From contig JBFWQA010000001.1 of the NCBI GenBank assembly GCA_050249695.1, forward strand, positions 1,240,001 to 1,304,000: DNA of 64,000 nt. Reading direction: 5' to 3'. The notes below the pieces were generated by a model. The model was not told where the DNA came from and did no database searches. It worked only from the letters and a program-made list of their open reading frames with translations. Origin of the DNA: JACKJP01 sp050249695. GTDB taxonomy: Bacteria > Pseudomonadota > Alphaproteobacteria > Rhizobiales > Tepidamorphaceae. Shown piece by piece: positions 24,933-33,797 of this stretch (its first letter is position 1; every line of letters begins with the position of its first letter). Made by a program: the position numbers and the translations under genes.

Positions 24933-26690
24933 ATGAACATCAATGCGCCGGAAGCACAGTCCGGCCTTCAGGAGGCCACGCGCTGGCTTCAGGATCTGAC
25001 AGCCGCGCTTGCCGCGCGCGACAAGGACGCGACCGCCGCCCTATTCGTCGCCGACGGCTACTGGCGCGACATCCTCGCCCTCACCTTCGACATCAGGACC
25101 TTCGCCGGCGCCGCCACGATCGCGGACGCGATACTCGGCACAGGCCCGGCCTACCAGCCTGCCGCGATGACGCTGGAAGCCGAAACGCTTCAGGCATTCT
25201 CGCGCAAGCGTATTGGGCCTTCGATCGAGGCGTTCTTCAAGTTCGAAACGGAAATCGCGGCCTGCCGCGGTCATCTGAGGCTGCGACGCGACACCGATGG
25301 CCGCTGGCGCGCATGGACGCTCTTCACCGTTATCGAAGAGCTGAAGGGCCATGAGGAAATGTCCGGCGCACATCGTCCCGTGGTGACCGCACCGGAACAT
25401 GGCCGCTTCGGCGAATGGCTGACGGCCGATCAGCACGCCCGGAAATATGAGCACGAAGATCCCGACACGCTGGTGATCGGCGGCGCCCAGACCGGCTTGG
25501 TTCTCGCCGCCAGGCTCGGCGCTCTCGGTATCGGCACCCTCGTCATCGAGAAGGAACCGCGCGTCGGCGATGTCTGGCGCAATCGCTATCAGTCGCTCGT
25601 GCTGCACAATCAGATCTGGGCCAATCACTTCCCCTTTATGCCCTTCCCGACGACATGGCCGGTCTACATCACCAAGGATCAGCTCGCCGAATGGCTGGAA
25701 GACTACCAGCGGGCGATGTCCATTGCCGTCTGGACCTCGACCACGCTCACCGGCAGCAGCTACGATGAAGCGACCGGGCGCTGGACGGTCACATTGCGGC
25801 GCGGCGACGGTACGACCAGAACGCTCCACCCGCGCAACATCGTGCTGGCGACCGGGGTTTTCGGCGGTCCGCGACGCATCGAAATTCCCTATGCCGACAG
25901 GTTCGCCGGCAAGATCGTTTATGCGGCCGAATATTCAGGCGGCGATTCCGTTGCCGGCAAGCGCGTTCTCGTCGTCGGTTCGGGCAGCAGCGCGCACGAC
26001 ATTTCGCAGGAGCTCAATGCACAGGGGGCGAAGGTCACCATGCTGCAACGCGGCTCGACCACCGTCGTCAGTCTCGAGCCGGGCGCTGCGATCCCCTACG
26101 CGATCTACAGTGAGGATGGGTTGCCGGTCGAAGAGGCCGACATGATCTCAAACTCGATTCCCTTCCCGGTCCTGCACGAACTCCACAAAGACATGCAGAA
26201 ACAGATAGCCGAACTCGACCGGGATCTGATCGCCGCCCTGAACGCAAAGGGTTTTGCGACCGATGATGGCGATGAAGGGTCTGGCTTCCTGATGAAGTTT
26301 TTCCGCCACGGCGGCGGCTATTATATCAACGTCGGCACTTCCGACCTGATCGTGAACGGCCAGATCGCGGTTCACCATGGTGCCGAGATTGCCGGTACGG
26401 ACGGCACCACGGTGGAATTCAGCGATGGGATCTCCGCGCAGTTCGACATGATCGTCGTCGCGTGCGGGTACCGCAACATGCAGGAGACGGTGCGCGACAT
26501 CTTCGGCAGTGAGGTCGCTGACAAGGTGGGGCCCATATGGGGCCTCGATGACGAGGGCGAACTGCGCAACATGTGGAAGCGCACCGGCCAGCGCGGTTTC
26601 TGGATCGCCGGAGGCAGCCTCCAGCAGAACCGCTCGTTCTCCAGATACCTCGCACTTCAGATCAAGGCTGCTGCCGTCGGATTGGTTTAG
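24933..26690 (+). CDS. NTF2-domain flavin-containing monooxygenase
   Basis: A 585-residue fusion. Residues 1-140 form an NTF2/SnoaL-like domain, and 170-585 an FAD/NADPH-dependent class B monooxygenase. The FAD loop reads GGAQTG (183-188) instead of the usual GxGxxG, and the NADPH loop is GSGSSAHD (349-356). The FMO fingerprint FxGxxxHxxxY appears as F324-A-G-K-I-V-Y330-A-A-E-Y334, so His is replaced by Tyr. Such enzymes insert oxygen into ketones or heteroatoms. I chose the ATG at 24933; a GTG at 24891 would add 14 residues. Single gene under an operator-controlled promoter. Confidence 0.88.
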   Translation: MNINAPEAQSGLQEATRWLQDLTAALAARDKDATAALFVADGYWRDILALTFDIRTFAGAATIADAILGTGPAYQPAAMTLEAETLQAFSRKRIGPSIEAFFKFETEIAACRGHLRLRRDTDGRWRAWTLFTVIEELKGHEEMSGAHRPVVTAPEHGRFGEWLTADQHARKYEHEDPDTLVIGGAQTGLVLAARLGALGIGTLVIEKEPRVGDVWRNRYQSLVLHNQIWANHFPFMPFPTTWPVYITKDQLAEWLEDYQRAMSIAVWTSTTLTGSSYDEATGRWTVTLRRGDGTTRTLHPRNIVLATGVFGGPRRIEIPYADRFAGKIVYAAEYSGGDSVAGKRVLVVGSGSSAHDISQELNAQGAKVTMLQRGSTTVVSLEPGAAIPYAIYSEDGLPVEEADMISNSIPFPVLHELHKDMQKQIAELDRDLIAALNAKGFATDDGDEGSGFLMKFFRHGGGYYINVGTSDLIVNGQIAVHHGAEIAGTDGTTVEFSDGISAQFDMIVVACGYRNMQETVRDIFGSEVADKVGPIWGLDDEGELRNMWKRTGQRGFWIAGGSLQQNRSFSRYLALQIKAAAVGLV

Positions 26691-26700
26691 ACTCGATACC

Positions 26701-26724
26701 GGGCGCGTCCCTCGCGGCGCGCCC
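26701..26724. terminator. GC hairpin after the FMO gene
   Basis: GGGCGCG and CGCGCCC are perfect 7-bp arms around a 10-base loop, placed between convergent genes. There is no T-run, so termination efficiency is doubtful. Confidence 0.45.
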
Positions 26725-26756
26725 GCCCGTCCGGATAGACGGCAGGAAGTCGCCGG

Positions 26757-26924
26757 TCAGGCGCTTGCGCCGAGAAAGGCCGCAATCAGCAACAATGCCA
26801 CGATCAGACCAAAACCGATGAAAAGCGGAACGAGACTGCCGCCTTCTCTCTGCCGGGCGCGATCCGCCACGCCGTACATCTCGTTCATCTGACCGCGATG
26901 GGTCTTGTCATAGGAATCAACCAT
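26757..26924 (-). CDS. small single-pass membrane protein
   Basis: A 55-residue protein: a charged N-terminal half (DSYDKTHRGQMNEMYGVADRARQRE) and one hydrophobic helix of about 22 residues (VPLFIGFGLIVALLLIAAFLG) at the C-terminus. AAGGAG precedes the ATG at 26924. No family recognised. The lone helix after a charged head suggests a small membrane-anchored regulator or stress peptide. Confidence 0.7.
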   Translation of the reverse strand: MVDSYDKTHRGQMNEMYGVADRARQREGGSLVPLFIGFGLIVALLLIAAFLGASA

Positions 26925-27059
26925 AGCAAATCTCCTTGCCGGCCCTTGTTCCCGTTGCAAAAGGGCTTGTTATTGCCCCACCTCAGTACGCCCTGCTGAG
27001 AAATGGACGTCCTGATGGTCATCTGAAATGCCGGAAGCGTCACATCGGTTCCCTGTCCG

Positions 27060-27578
27060 CTAGCGACGGCGCCGCCATTGCCAGGGGCTGTCAAACCGTC
27101 CCTGCCAAACGCCTCGCCGGGCACGCTGCGCCGACATCTGCGCGTGGCGATAACGGCCCTTGCTATAGCGCGGCCAATCGAGTGCCTGCCCCGCACGCAC
27201 GAGATAGGCGGCGGCATCCGCCCCGTCGGCGCGGCGGCACCACGCGACATATCGGCCCCAGCGGTCGCGCGACCTAGCCTGGCAGGAAGTCGGGCTTGCG
27301 CTGTCGAGAAACATTTTGAGCGCGCCGGCGGCGGCAAGCCCGCAGGCGTATTCCCGCCCCTCCCCATCCAGGCAGAACTGCCGGATCTCCGGGGCATCGA
27401 TGCCCGCCAGACGGATGCGGTTGCCCGCCAGTTCTATCGTATCTCCATCGATGACGCTGGCCCGCCCGGTCATCTGCCCGTCCGGTTCAAAGGGCGATGC
27501 GCCGGACAATGCCGCAAGACAAAGCAAGGCGGGTGCCAGGCCCAGCAACCAGAATATACCCGATTTGAATGAAAGCAT
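27060..27578 (-). CDS. secreted thermonuclease-family protein
   Basis: A 172-residue SNase-like protein. The N-terminal ~28 residues form a signal or membrane-anchor segment. The domain starts with ASVIDGDTIELAGNRIRLAGIDAPE, carrying the Asp and Arg residues of the Ca2+/phosphate site, and continues with EYACGLAAAGAL and RDRWGRYVAWC. The C-terminal tail is very basic (WQWRRRR). The family cleaves nucleic acids in staphylococcal nuclease, but many bacterial relatives are uncharacterised. It is divergent from the small gene at 27768. Confidence 0.85.
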   Translation of the reverse strand: MLSFKSGIFWLLGLAPALLCLAALSGASPFEPDGQMTGRASVIDGDTIELAGNRIRLAGIDAPEIRQFCLDGEGREYACGLAAAGALKMFLDSASPTSCQARSRDRWGRYVAWCRRADGADAAAYLVRAGQALDWPRYSKGRYRHAQMSAQRARRGVWQGRFDSPWQWRRRR

Positions 27579-27767
27579 TATTGTCCCTCCTGAAGCATAC
27601 AGCCAACCCTGTTCCAGGAGTGATCCCTAGGCAATTTCATATTGTCTTTATTGTATTTTCATGGATTTCCCTGTTGATATCCAATGCGCTCGGCGCACCC
27701 GTATTCTCCCATGATGACAGTTATGCTTTCATTGCCTCCCTCATTGACCGGGAGGTTGTGAATAGAC

Positions 27768-28127
27768 GTGGATCGCCCTTTGAACGCTTCAGGACCACCG
27801 TTTTTGCGGGAGGGCGAATATCTCCTCGTCGAGTGGGCATGGCGCGGCGATTTCATCCTCGCGGAACAGGTATCCGCGCAAATCGCGCGCCCCGAAGACG
27901 CGTTTGCCCATCTCAACGACGATACGTTCCGGATTCACATCTTCCGGCCGCGGGACGAGACGATGGATCGTTGTGAGGATGTGACCGAAACGATAGCCGG
28001 CGCGTGGATCGGCAGACATGATCCGGACCCGCGCGATCCCGGCGCTCTGCCCGCCTTCGTGCGAGGGTCGATCGCGTGGAGCGACCGCTGCGACGCTTTC
28101 GCGGATCACTCCGTTAATGGTTCGTGA
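27768..28127 (+). CDS. hypothetical protein (119 aa)
   Basis: Not recognised. GTG start with GGGAGG 12 bases upstream. The 119-residue product is acidic, with aromatic strands (EYLLVEWAWRGDFILAEQ) and a central FRIHIFRPRDETM segment, which looks like a small folded cytoplasmic domain. A competing minus-strand frame (27789-28208) has poorer composition. It ends 53 bases before the PilZ gene, with which it may share a transcript. Confidence 0.55.
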   Translation: MDRPLNASGPPFLREGEYLLVEWAWRGDFILAEQVSAQIARPEDAFAHLNDDTFRIHIFRPRDETMDRCEDVTETIAGAWIGRHDPDPRDPGALPAFVRGSIAWSDRCDAFADHSVNGS

Positions 28128-28180
28128 AATGCCCGACGGGTACACTGAAGGCGGTTCCGGGGGCCGTATCTGGAGTCGAT

Positions 28181-28426
28181 ATGATGGAAGAAAGACGAAG
28201 CGTTCCAAGACACAGGGTTTTGAAAGGCGCCCACATCACCTTCAACAACGGCGCCGTCATCTCCTGCACCGTGCGTGACATTTCCGAAAGGGGCGCACGG
28301 CTCAAGGTCGCGTCGGTGATCGGCATTCCCGAGCACTTCACGCTCGTGACCGACGACAATGGCCGCCATCCGTGCACGGTCATCCATCGGCACGAGAAGG
28401 AGATCGGCGTCCGTTTCGACGCCTGA
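28181..28426 (+). CDS. PilZ domain protein
   Basis: An 81-residue stand-alone PilZ domain. The N-terminal ERRSVPRHRVLK carries the arginine-rich c-di-GMP motif (RxxxR form), and VRDISERGARLKV carries the second motif (D/NxSxxG). The protein should bind cyclic di-GMP and act on an unseen partner such as motility or polysaccharide machinery. Start: ATG at 28181 (or 28184) after TGGAG. No diguanylate cyclase is nearby. Confidence 0.88.
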   Translation: MMEERRSVPRHRVLKGAHITFNNGAVISCTVRDISERGARLKVASVIGIPEHFTLVTDDNGRHPCTVIHRHEKEIGVRFDA

Positions 28427-28507
28427 CCCGCCCGGGCGCTTGCGCAACAAGAGACCGCCGACACTCGGTGAATGCCGGCGGCCCTCTGACGGAAGGCGAC
28501 GCCTGGG

Positions 28508-29059
28508 TCAGCCCGCCATGACGTAGACGATCTGGCGCGTCTCCGGCGCGACGATCACGATCGTTCCGTCAGCGGCGACGAAATACTCGTATCCCTCATA
28601 GGCGGGAACGATCTCGACGATGCGCGGCGGCAGCGTGTGGAGGACAACCGGTTCCGGCGCGACAGTGCCGACGGTCAGGCTGAAATTCACGTCCACGGGC
28701 TCCACATCGACATCCGTGAGGATGCGCCGGAATTCGGTCTGCTGGTCGGCCGAAAGTTTCACAGTCGTCTGCTGCTTGACCTTGCCGGGCGCCACACTGC
28801 TGGCGCTGTCGACCTTGCCGCTCTTCTGCATCTGGCCGGGCGCCGCATCCTTGGCGGCATCGACATTACCGCTCTTTTCCATCTGTCCCGGAGTCAGTTC
28901 CTTGGCCGACCGTTCGCTGCCCATGGTCTTGTCCATGGATTTTTCCGCCTTCTGGCCGGGTTTGAGGAGCTGTTCCTTGCTATTGTCGGCATAGGCCGCC
29001 GAAAGCGCCATTGCCGAGCTCAGCAGGGCCGCGCCTGCAACTGTCAGTGTCCGTTTCAT
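28508..29059 (-). CDS. exported DUF1236 protein with PGQ repeats
   Basis: A 183-residue exported protein. A signal peptide (1-24) ends at AAYA. Residues 34-95 hold imperfect repeats of a PGQMxKSGxVDxA unit, about 17 residues each (PGQKAEKS, PGQMEKSGNV, PGQMQKSGKV, PGKVK). The C-terminal ~75 residues form a DUF1236 domain ending EYFVAADGTIVIVAPETRQIVYV. The family is common in Hyphomicrobiales with unknown function. GGAAGAA precedes the ATG. The repeats look like a flexible spacer between the membrane or wall and the domain. Confidence 0.85.
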   Translation of the reverse strand: MKRTLTVAGAALLSSAMALSAAYADNSKEQLLKPGQKAEKSMDKTMGSERSAKELTPGQMEKSGNVDAAKDAAPGQMQKSGKVDSASSVAPGKVKQQTTVKLSADQQTEFRRILTDVDVEPVDVNFSLTVGTVAPEPVVLHTLPPRIVEIVPAYEGYEYFVAADGTIVIVAPETRQIVYVMAG

Positions 29060-29182
29060 GGGTTCTTCCTTTCACGTTGGACACCCCCGTGGCGGCTGTA
29101 ACGTGAAAGCAATGCAGCGGTTCCGGAATACATGCCGAAGCGGGCGCAATCGTCGCACCCCGCCCCTTGCCCCACACCGACA

Positions 29183-29209
29183 TTGACAGTCCCGCATGCC
29201 GCTTATAAG
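29183..29209 (+). promoter_or_regulatory. promoter of tRNA-Thr
   Basis: TTGACA (29183-29188) and TATAAG (29204-29209) are 15 bases apart and end 20 bases before the tRNA. The spacing is short, but both boxes are strong. Confidence 0.65.
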
Positions 29210-29228
29210 CTCCTGACACCCGCGGGCG

Positions 29229-29304
<76 letters not shown>

Positions 29305-29330
29305 CCGCCCAAAGGTACGGCACCGATCCG

Positions 29331-29918
29331 TCAGAACAGCGTCTCGAAGCCCAGCATCAGGGAGACGATGACGGCGGCAGTCACCAGGATTGCAACAAGG
29401 CCGATGCCGAGACCGATGAGGGTGACCGTCCCGTCCCTTTCGACGATGCCGAAGGCCACCACCAGCAGCGAGAGGGCCGGAAGCCAGCCGCTGAGCGGCA
29501 GCGGCAGGAAGAGCGCGAAGGCGATACAGAAGATCGCGGCGCCGAGCAGCTTTTCCTGATCGAAGACCCATTGACGCCGTGGATGAATGATCCGTTCGAT
29601 CCGGCGCATGATAGGCTTCAGCCGAATGATGCCATGCCGCAGGCCGGAGCGGCTGATGCGCTGGCGCGTCACGAAGCGGGGAAGCCAGACATGGTGAAGC
29701 CCGAGCACCATCTGGGCGCTGACGAGCAACAGCGGGATGCCCGTCACCAATGTGGAGCCGAGCGGCAGCGGCAGCAGGTTGACCAGCGCGAAGAGCAGAA
29801 GGGTCCAGCCGAACGAGCGGTCACCGAGATCCTTCAGCAGCGCCTCGATCGAGACGGTCTGAGCCCGCCGGTCGCGATTGGCCGCCTGCAGGAGCCACAG
29901 CGACATGGATCGGCGCAT
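29331..29918 (-). CDS. exoD: ExoD family membrane protein
   Basis: A 195-residue membrane protein of the ExoD family. A short N-terminal helix carrying SIEALLKDLGDRSFGWTLLLFALVNLLPLP precedes four to five membrane segments, and the centre has the LGLHHVWLPRF and RIERIIHPRR motifs. ExoD of Sinorhizobium affects exopolysaccharide production and nodule invasion; its mechanism is unknown. I prefer the ATG at 29918; the frame continues to a TTG at 29954 without a good ribosome site. It converges with the tRNA. Confidence 0.85.
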   Translation of the reverse strand: MRRSMSLWLLQAANRDRRAQTVSIEALLKDLGDRSFGWTLLLFALVNLLPLPLGSTLVTGIPLLLVSAQMVLGLHHVWLPRFVTRQRISRSGLRHGIIRLKPIMRRIERIIHPRRQWVFDQEKLLGAAIFCIAFALFLPLPLSGWLPALSLLVVAFGIVERDGTVTLIGLGIGLVAILVTAAVIVSLMLGFETLF

Positions 29919-30117
29919 AGGGATTAGAGGATCCTGCAAGACGCTACTTTCCAAAAAACCGCAGGTTGCCCCTGCCCCGCGAGCGAGAATATCGTCCCGG
30001 CGGGCCGCGGGCGCAAGATATCGCTGCGCTCAACTATCACGTAACAATGATAAGAAATGGTGATGGCGAAATTGAGTGCGTGACGGGCTGTCGAAACGCG
30101 TATCGCCGAAAAGGCGC

Positions 30118-30759
30118 TCAGGCCATTTCGCGGATGAATGTCCAGACCTCGTTGAAATAGGCGTCGAGATTGGCATCGCCATGGAACTTGGGGTCGGACA
30201 GCATGGTGCGTATACGGGGATGCGAGATGACGAGCGCCACCGCACAGGTGCCGATCGTCGACGCGCTGTAACGTTTGAAATAGCCGTATTCCTGCGCGGC
30301 CTCGACTTTCCGGCAGATTTCGTCGCTGAGCCACCGCGTGAATGTGTTGAGCAGGGCCGCCAGCGCCGGCAAGCGTCCGACTTCGCCCAGATAGCAGCGC
30401 AGGAGTGCCGCCTCGTCCGGATCCGAGCCGCGCTCCCACAACTTGAGGCAGACTGCCTTCAGGTCGTCGAGCGCCTGCGCTTCGCGCATCGGCAACGCTT
30501 CCAGCGCGACGCCGAACACGCTGGTATCGCGGCTTGCGACGGCGAACAGCAGATCGTCTTTGCTGGGAAAGCGCTGCATGATGCTGCGGCGGGTAATGCC
30601 GAGTTCGGCGGCCAGCTTTTCCACGGTCGTGCCTGAGAACCCCCTCGCCACGAAGGACCGCCAGGCATGACGGATGATGGCCTCGGTGAGTTCGCTGGAT
30701 TCCTGCTGGGTCGGGCGCCCCGCCCGTCGCTTCAGCTTTTTCTCGACTTTGACTTCCAT
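30118..30759 (-). CDS. TetR/AcrR family transcriptional regulator
   Basis: A 213-residue regulator. Residues ~20-65 form the TetR DNA-binding domain (IIRHAWRSFVARGFSGTTVEKLAAELGITRRSIMQRFPSKDDLL), and the rest is a ligand-binding helical domain with FTRWLSDEICRKVE, a TetR_C type. A basic stretch (KKLKRRAGRP) precedes the HTH. An alternative start at 30813 adds 18 residues; neither start has a good ribosome site. It lies downstream of the molybdopterin oxidoreductase gene on the same strand, with an own upstream palindrome, so it is a candidate regulator of this catabolic block. Confidence 0.88.
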   Translation of the reverse strand: MEVKVEKKLKRRAGRPTQQESSELTEAIIRHAWRSFVARGFSGTTVEKLAAELGITRRSIMQRFPSKDDLLFAVASRDTSVFGVALEALPMREAQALDDLKAVCLKLWERGSDPDEAALLRCYLGEVGRLPALAALLNTFTRWLSDEICRKVEAAQEYGYFKRYSASTIGTCAVALVISHPRIRTMLSDPKFHGDANLDAYFNEVWTFIREMA

Positions 30760-30832
30760 AGCCGCTTCGCGCTCAGGCCCTGCATCCTCTCTGCCGGCTG
30801 AATCAAAGAACATGCGGCAACGAGGATTTCAA

Positions 30833-30847
30833 TATGGTCTGACCATA
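30833..30847. promoter_or_regulatory. TATGGTC-T-GACCATA palindrome upstream of tetR
   Basis: Perfect 7-bp arms around one central base, 20 to 75 bases upstream of the possible tetR starts. The core TGGTC-N-GACCA also resembles FadR-type GntR boxes, but its place before a TetR gene favours autoregulation. Confidence 0.6.
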
Positions 30848-30897
30848 ACCCAGATCCTCGCGATCTGCGAGGCCTCGCGTTGCTCTTTGACCGCGTC

Positions 30898-33018
30898 TCA
30901 CTCCACGCGGTCAACGCGCACCGGCACGCCCGTCATGAAGGCCTGATTGCTCAACACATCGAAACTGCCCGGCCCGGAAGGAAGCAGCCGGTTCACATTC
31001 ACGCCCGGACTGCTGCTTGCGATGCGCAGGCCTGGCGTGCGGTCATTCCCGCGCCCATGCGTCATGGCGACCACACCGCGCAGCAGCGTATCGTCCAGGC
31101 CTATCTCTGCGACGACGCTGCCCGATGGATTGTGCACGCGTACCCGGTCTCCCTCATCGAGCCCCCGGTCCGCCGCATCCTCAGGATGCATCCAGAGCGG
31201 ATTGCGTCGGGCAGCTTCGCGAGCCGCCGCTTTGACATTCGACAGCCATGAATTGTGCATGTGGATCGTCCGGCGGCTGACCAGCTTCAGAAGACCGGCC
31301 GGCTCATCCAGAAGCTCGCAAAAGATCTCTTCGGCCCGCGTCAGCGCCTCCCCGAACGACGCGGGGCAGCAATCGATCTTCCGCTTGCCCGTGTTGAGCC
31401 GCCGTGCAAGCGTATCTTCCGACTTCGGCGGCGGCATGACATGGGTCTGATGCGGCATGGCCCGAAGCGCGCTGATCGACAGCCCCGCCCCTTCGATCAA
31501 TCCGTCAATCTCCCGGAACGGATCGGGCTGCGGTTCGTCGAGCAGCGACGGCAGGCCCATCGCCTGCTCGAGCGCGGCGATAATCCGCCACTCCTCCTGC
31601 CTTTCGGCGGCCGGCCGCACCACCGCGTCGGTATATTGCGCGAAGGGCTGGGGCTGGAAGCCGTTATTGACCAGATTGATGTCGCGCCGCTCCAGCATGT
31701 CGACGCCCGGCAGGATATAGTCGGCGTGTTCCGTCGTCGCACTCGGGTAGATGTCGATCGATACGAGCAGATCGAGCCTGTCGAACGCCTCCCGCAGCCG
31801 GTCTTCGCCGGGAATCGAGAGTACCGGGTTCCCGCTGACAACGATGAGCGCGCGCACCGGATTTGTCTCGGCGAGGATCATGTCCGCCAGCAGCGTTCCC
31901 GGCAGGCACCCCGCAATATGGCGCAGCCGCCCCGCGGGACTTTCAAACCAGGGATCCGCGCCGGATTCGATACCGAGCTTCACAGGCGCTCCGAAGCCCG
32001 GCGTCACGATGTTGCCGCCGCGCCGGCCGAGATTGCCGGTCACCAGCGACAGCATCATCAGCAGCCAGTAGGCAAGTGTGCCCTGGCGGCCCATGTTCAC
32101 GCCCGTGGACATGTAGACGCTGGCCGACCGCGCGCCGGCGAACTCGCCGGCGACGGCTTTGATCCGCGGCGCAGGAATTCCGGTTATTGCCGCGACACGT
32201 TCGGCCGGATATTGCCGGACGAACGCCACCAGTCCGTCCATATTGACGGCGTGCGCTTTGAGAAGCTCTTCCTGAAAGCCGCGCGCCTCATGGATTTCGT
32301 GGAGGAGCGCGGCCATCAGATAGACGTCCGTGTCCGGCTTGATGGGAAGGACGTCGCCGGTGGCCGGCGTGGCCGATTCGATATGCCGGGAATTGATGTG
32401 CAGCACTTTGCCGCCGCGCCGGACGACGTCGCGGATGCGCTCATGCGGGTGCGGGGTATGGAACAGGCTCAGTTTCGACACTTTGGGGTTTGACCCGAAG
32501 TTGAGGAAATAATCCGTGTGCTCCAGATCGGGGATCGGATGCAGCATCTGGTGTCCGAACAACGCCTCCGACGCGGCCATCTTGTTGGAACAATCCTGTG
32601 TCGTCGGCCCGAAGCACATGCGCGAGCCGATCTTGGTCGCGAAGGCTGCGAGCGCCCTCACCCCGACAGCGTTGAAGCTCAGCGGATTGCCTCGATAAAG
32701 GGCGATGCCGTCGCCCCCTGCAGCGCCGGACCGGATTTCGTTGAGCCGTGCCGCGATATCCCCGATCGCCTGCTCCCAACCGACAGGTTCGAAACGCGCG
32801 GGCAACTCGCCCTTCGGACTGATCCGCCTCAGCGGCCTGTTCAACCGGTCGGGATCGCGATGGACCTCGTCCATCCCCAGCCCCTTATTGCAGCAGAAGC
32901 CCCGATACACCGGATGCTCGCGATTGGGATGCAGCGAAACGATCTCGTCCCCCTGGACTTCCGCGATCATTGGACAGAGCGGTTCGCAGATTCGGCAGAA
33001 TGTGTGGACACGTCTCAA
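30898..33018 (-). CDS. molybdopterin-dependent oxidoreductase (DMSO reductase family)
   Basis: A 706-residue bis-MGD enzyme. The N-terminal [4Fe-4S] motif is C8-x2-C11-x3-C15-x27-C43 followed by NKG. The molybdopterin domains contain YMSTGVNMGRQG, VVSGNPVLSIPGEDRL and ADYILPGVDMLERRDINLVNN. Cys143 in TTQDCSNKMAASEALFG is the likely Mo ligand, as in formate dehydrogenase-like enzymes. The C-terminal domain shows HNSWLSN and HGRGNDRTPG. No signal peptide or redox partner gene is adjacent, so it is a cytoplasmic one-subunit type. It could oxidise or hydroxylate an organic substrate, or act as an assimilatory-type enzyme; the substrate is not readable. It is transcribed towards tetR. Confidence 0.88.
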   Translation of the reverse strand: MRRVHTFCRICEPLCPMIAEVQGDEIVSLHPNREHPVYRGFCCNKGLGMDEVHRDPDRLNRPLRRISPKGELPARFEPVGWEQAIGDIAARLNEIRSGAAGGDGIALYRGNPLSFNAVGVRALAAFATKIGSRMCFGPTTQDCSNKMAASEALFGHQMLHPIPDLEHTDYFLNFGSNPKVSKLSLFHTPHPHERIRDVVRRGGKVLHINSRHIESATPATGDVLPIKPDTDVYLMAALLHEIHEARGFQEELLKAHAVNMDGLVAFVRQYPAERVAAITGIPAPRIKAVAGEFAGARSASVYMSTGVNMGRQGTLAYWLLMMLSLVTGNLGRRGGNIVTPGFGAPVKLGIESGADPWFESPAGRLRHIAGCLPGTLLADMILAETNPVRALIVVSGNPVLSIPGEDRLREAFDRLDLLVSIDIYPSATTEHADYILPGVDMLERRDINLVNNGFQPQPFAQYTDAVVRPAAERQEEWRIIAALEQAMGLPSLLDEPQPDPFREIDGLIEGAGLSISALRAMPHQTHVMPPPKSEDTLARRLNTGKRKIDCCPASFGEALTRAEEIFCELLDEPAGLLKLVSRRTIHMHNSWLSNVKAAAREAARRNPLWMHPEDAADRGLDEGDRVRVHNPSGSVVAEIGLDDTLLRGVVAMTHGRGNDRTPGLRIASSSPGVNVNRLLPSGPGSFDVLSNQAFMTGVPVRVDRVE

Positions 33019-33204
33019 TCTGGTCCTCCCCTTGTGTGGTCGGCGCGCCTGGAACGCCCCGCCCCTACAGTCTCTTTTCGCTCGCTTTGAGCAGATGATT
33101 TTTGTGCGGAATCCCTTCAGGTCGCACGACCTGCCGCAACGATCATAAAATAACCAGGCCTTATCATTGCCCTACGTTACAATCGATCTTTTTCACAAGC
33201 ACGA

Positions 33205-33243
33205 TTGACAGGCGCATTTTATGATGCATCAATGTGTCATTAA
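33205..33243 (+). promoter_or_regulatory. promoter and operator of the VOC-SDR operon (motif B)
   Basis: TTGACA at 33205-33210 is followed ten bases later by ATGATGCATC and AATGTGTCATTAA. The core TGATGCATCAATGTGTCA (33222-33239) is a pseudo-palindrome of two TGAtgCA / TGtgTCA half-sites. Almost the same element, also with TTGACA in front, lies at 37841-37880. The operator covers the expected -10 region. Confidence 0.65.
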
Positions 33244-33292
33244 AGGCAATGGCGGTTGCATGCCACGCTGACAGCACGTTCGGGAGACGCAC

Positions 33293-33718
33293 ATGAAGCT
33301 CTGGGTACACCACCTCAACATCGCATCGGCGGACCAGCCGGCCATGCACGATTTCTACCGAAACGTCCTGGGAATGGGCGATCTGGACGGCCGCGACGAA
33401 AAGCGTCTGGGCCGCGACAAATACGCCGGCGCCTGCACCTACCTGACGGATGACAACTTCGAATTCCACATTGCCCAGAAGGACGACAATCTCGGCTTCA
33501 GCATGGGCCAGTATGTGAACCCAGTCGCCAAGGGTCACCTGGCGTTCCGCACCGACGATCTTGAAGGCTTCAAGCGCAAGCTTGAGGAGCACGGCGTACC
33601 CTACTCCGATTTCGGCGTCTGGGGCATGACCGGATGGACGCAGATATTCTTCCACGATCCCGCCGGCAACGTGATCGAGGTCCATCAGCTCCTCGGGGAT
33701 CAGGAAGCGGCTGAATAG
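33293..33718 (+). CDS. VOC family (glyoxalase/dioxygenase-like) protein
   Basis: A 141-residue vicinal-oxygen-chelate protein of two beta-alpha-beta-beta-beta modules. Metal-site residues are the N-terminal His in WVHHLNIAS, His in KGHLAFRTDD and Glu in GNVIEVHQL. WTQIFFHDPAGNVIEV is the usual VOC end. It could be a dioxygenase, epimerase or lyase of the catabolic pathway. It starts the operon and is followed after 79 bases by an SDR gene. Promoter and operator lie at 33205-33243. Confidence 0.87.
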   Translation: MKLWVHHLNIASADQPAMHDFYRNVLGMGDLDGRDEKRLGRDKYAGACTYLTDDNFEFHIAQKDDNLGFSMGQYVNPVAKGHLAFRTDDLEGFKRKLEEHGVPYSDFGVWGMTGWTQIFFHDPAGNVIEVHQLLGDQEAAE

Positions 33719-33797
33719 CCGCTGGCCGGTCTCCGGCCCATGCCCGCCGGAGAACGGGCAAGGTCGGGCGAGCGGGGCTCAATCGCACGGGGGATCA

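Noticed and set aside
31255..32493. 412-codon plus-strand frame
   Set aside because: Antisense to the molybdopterin oxidoreductase, whose domains are continuous.
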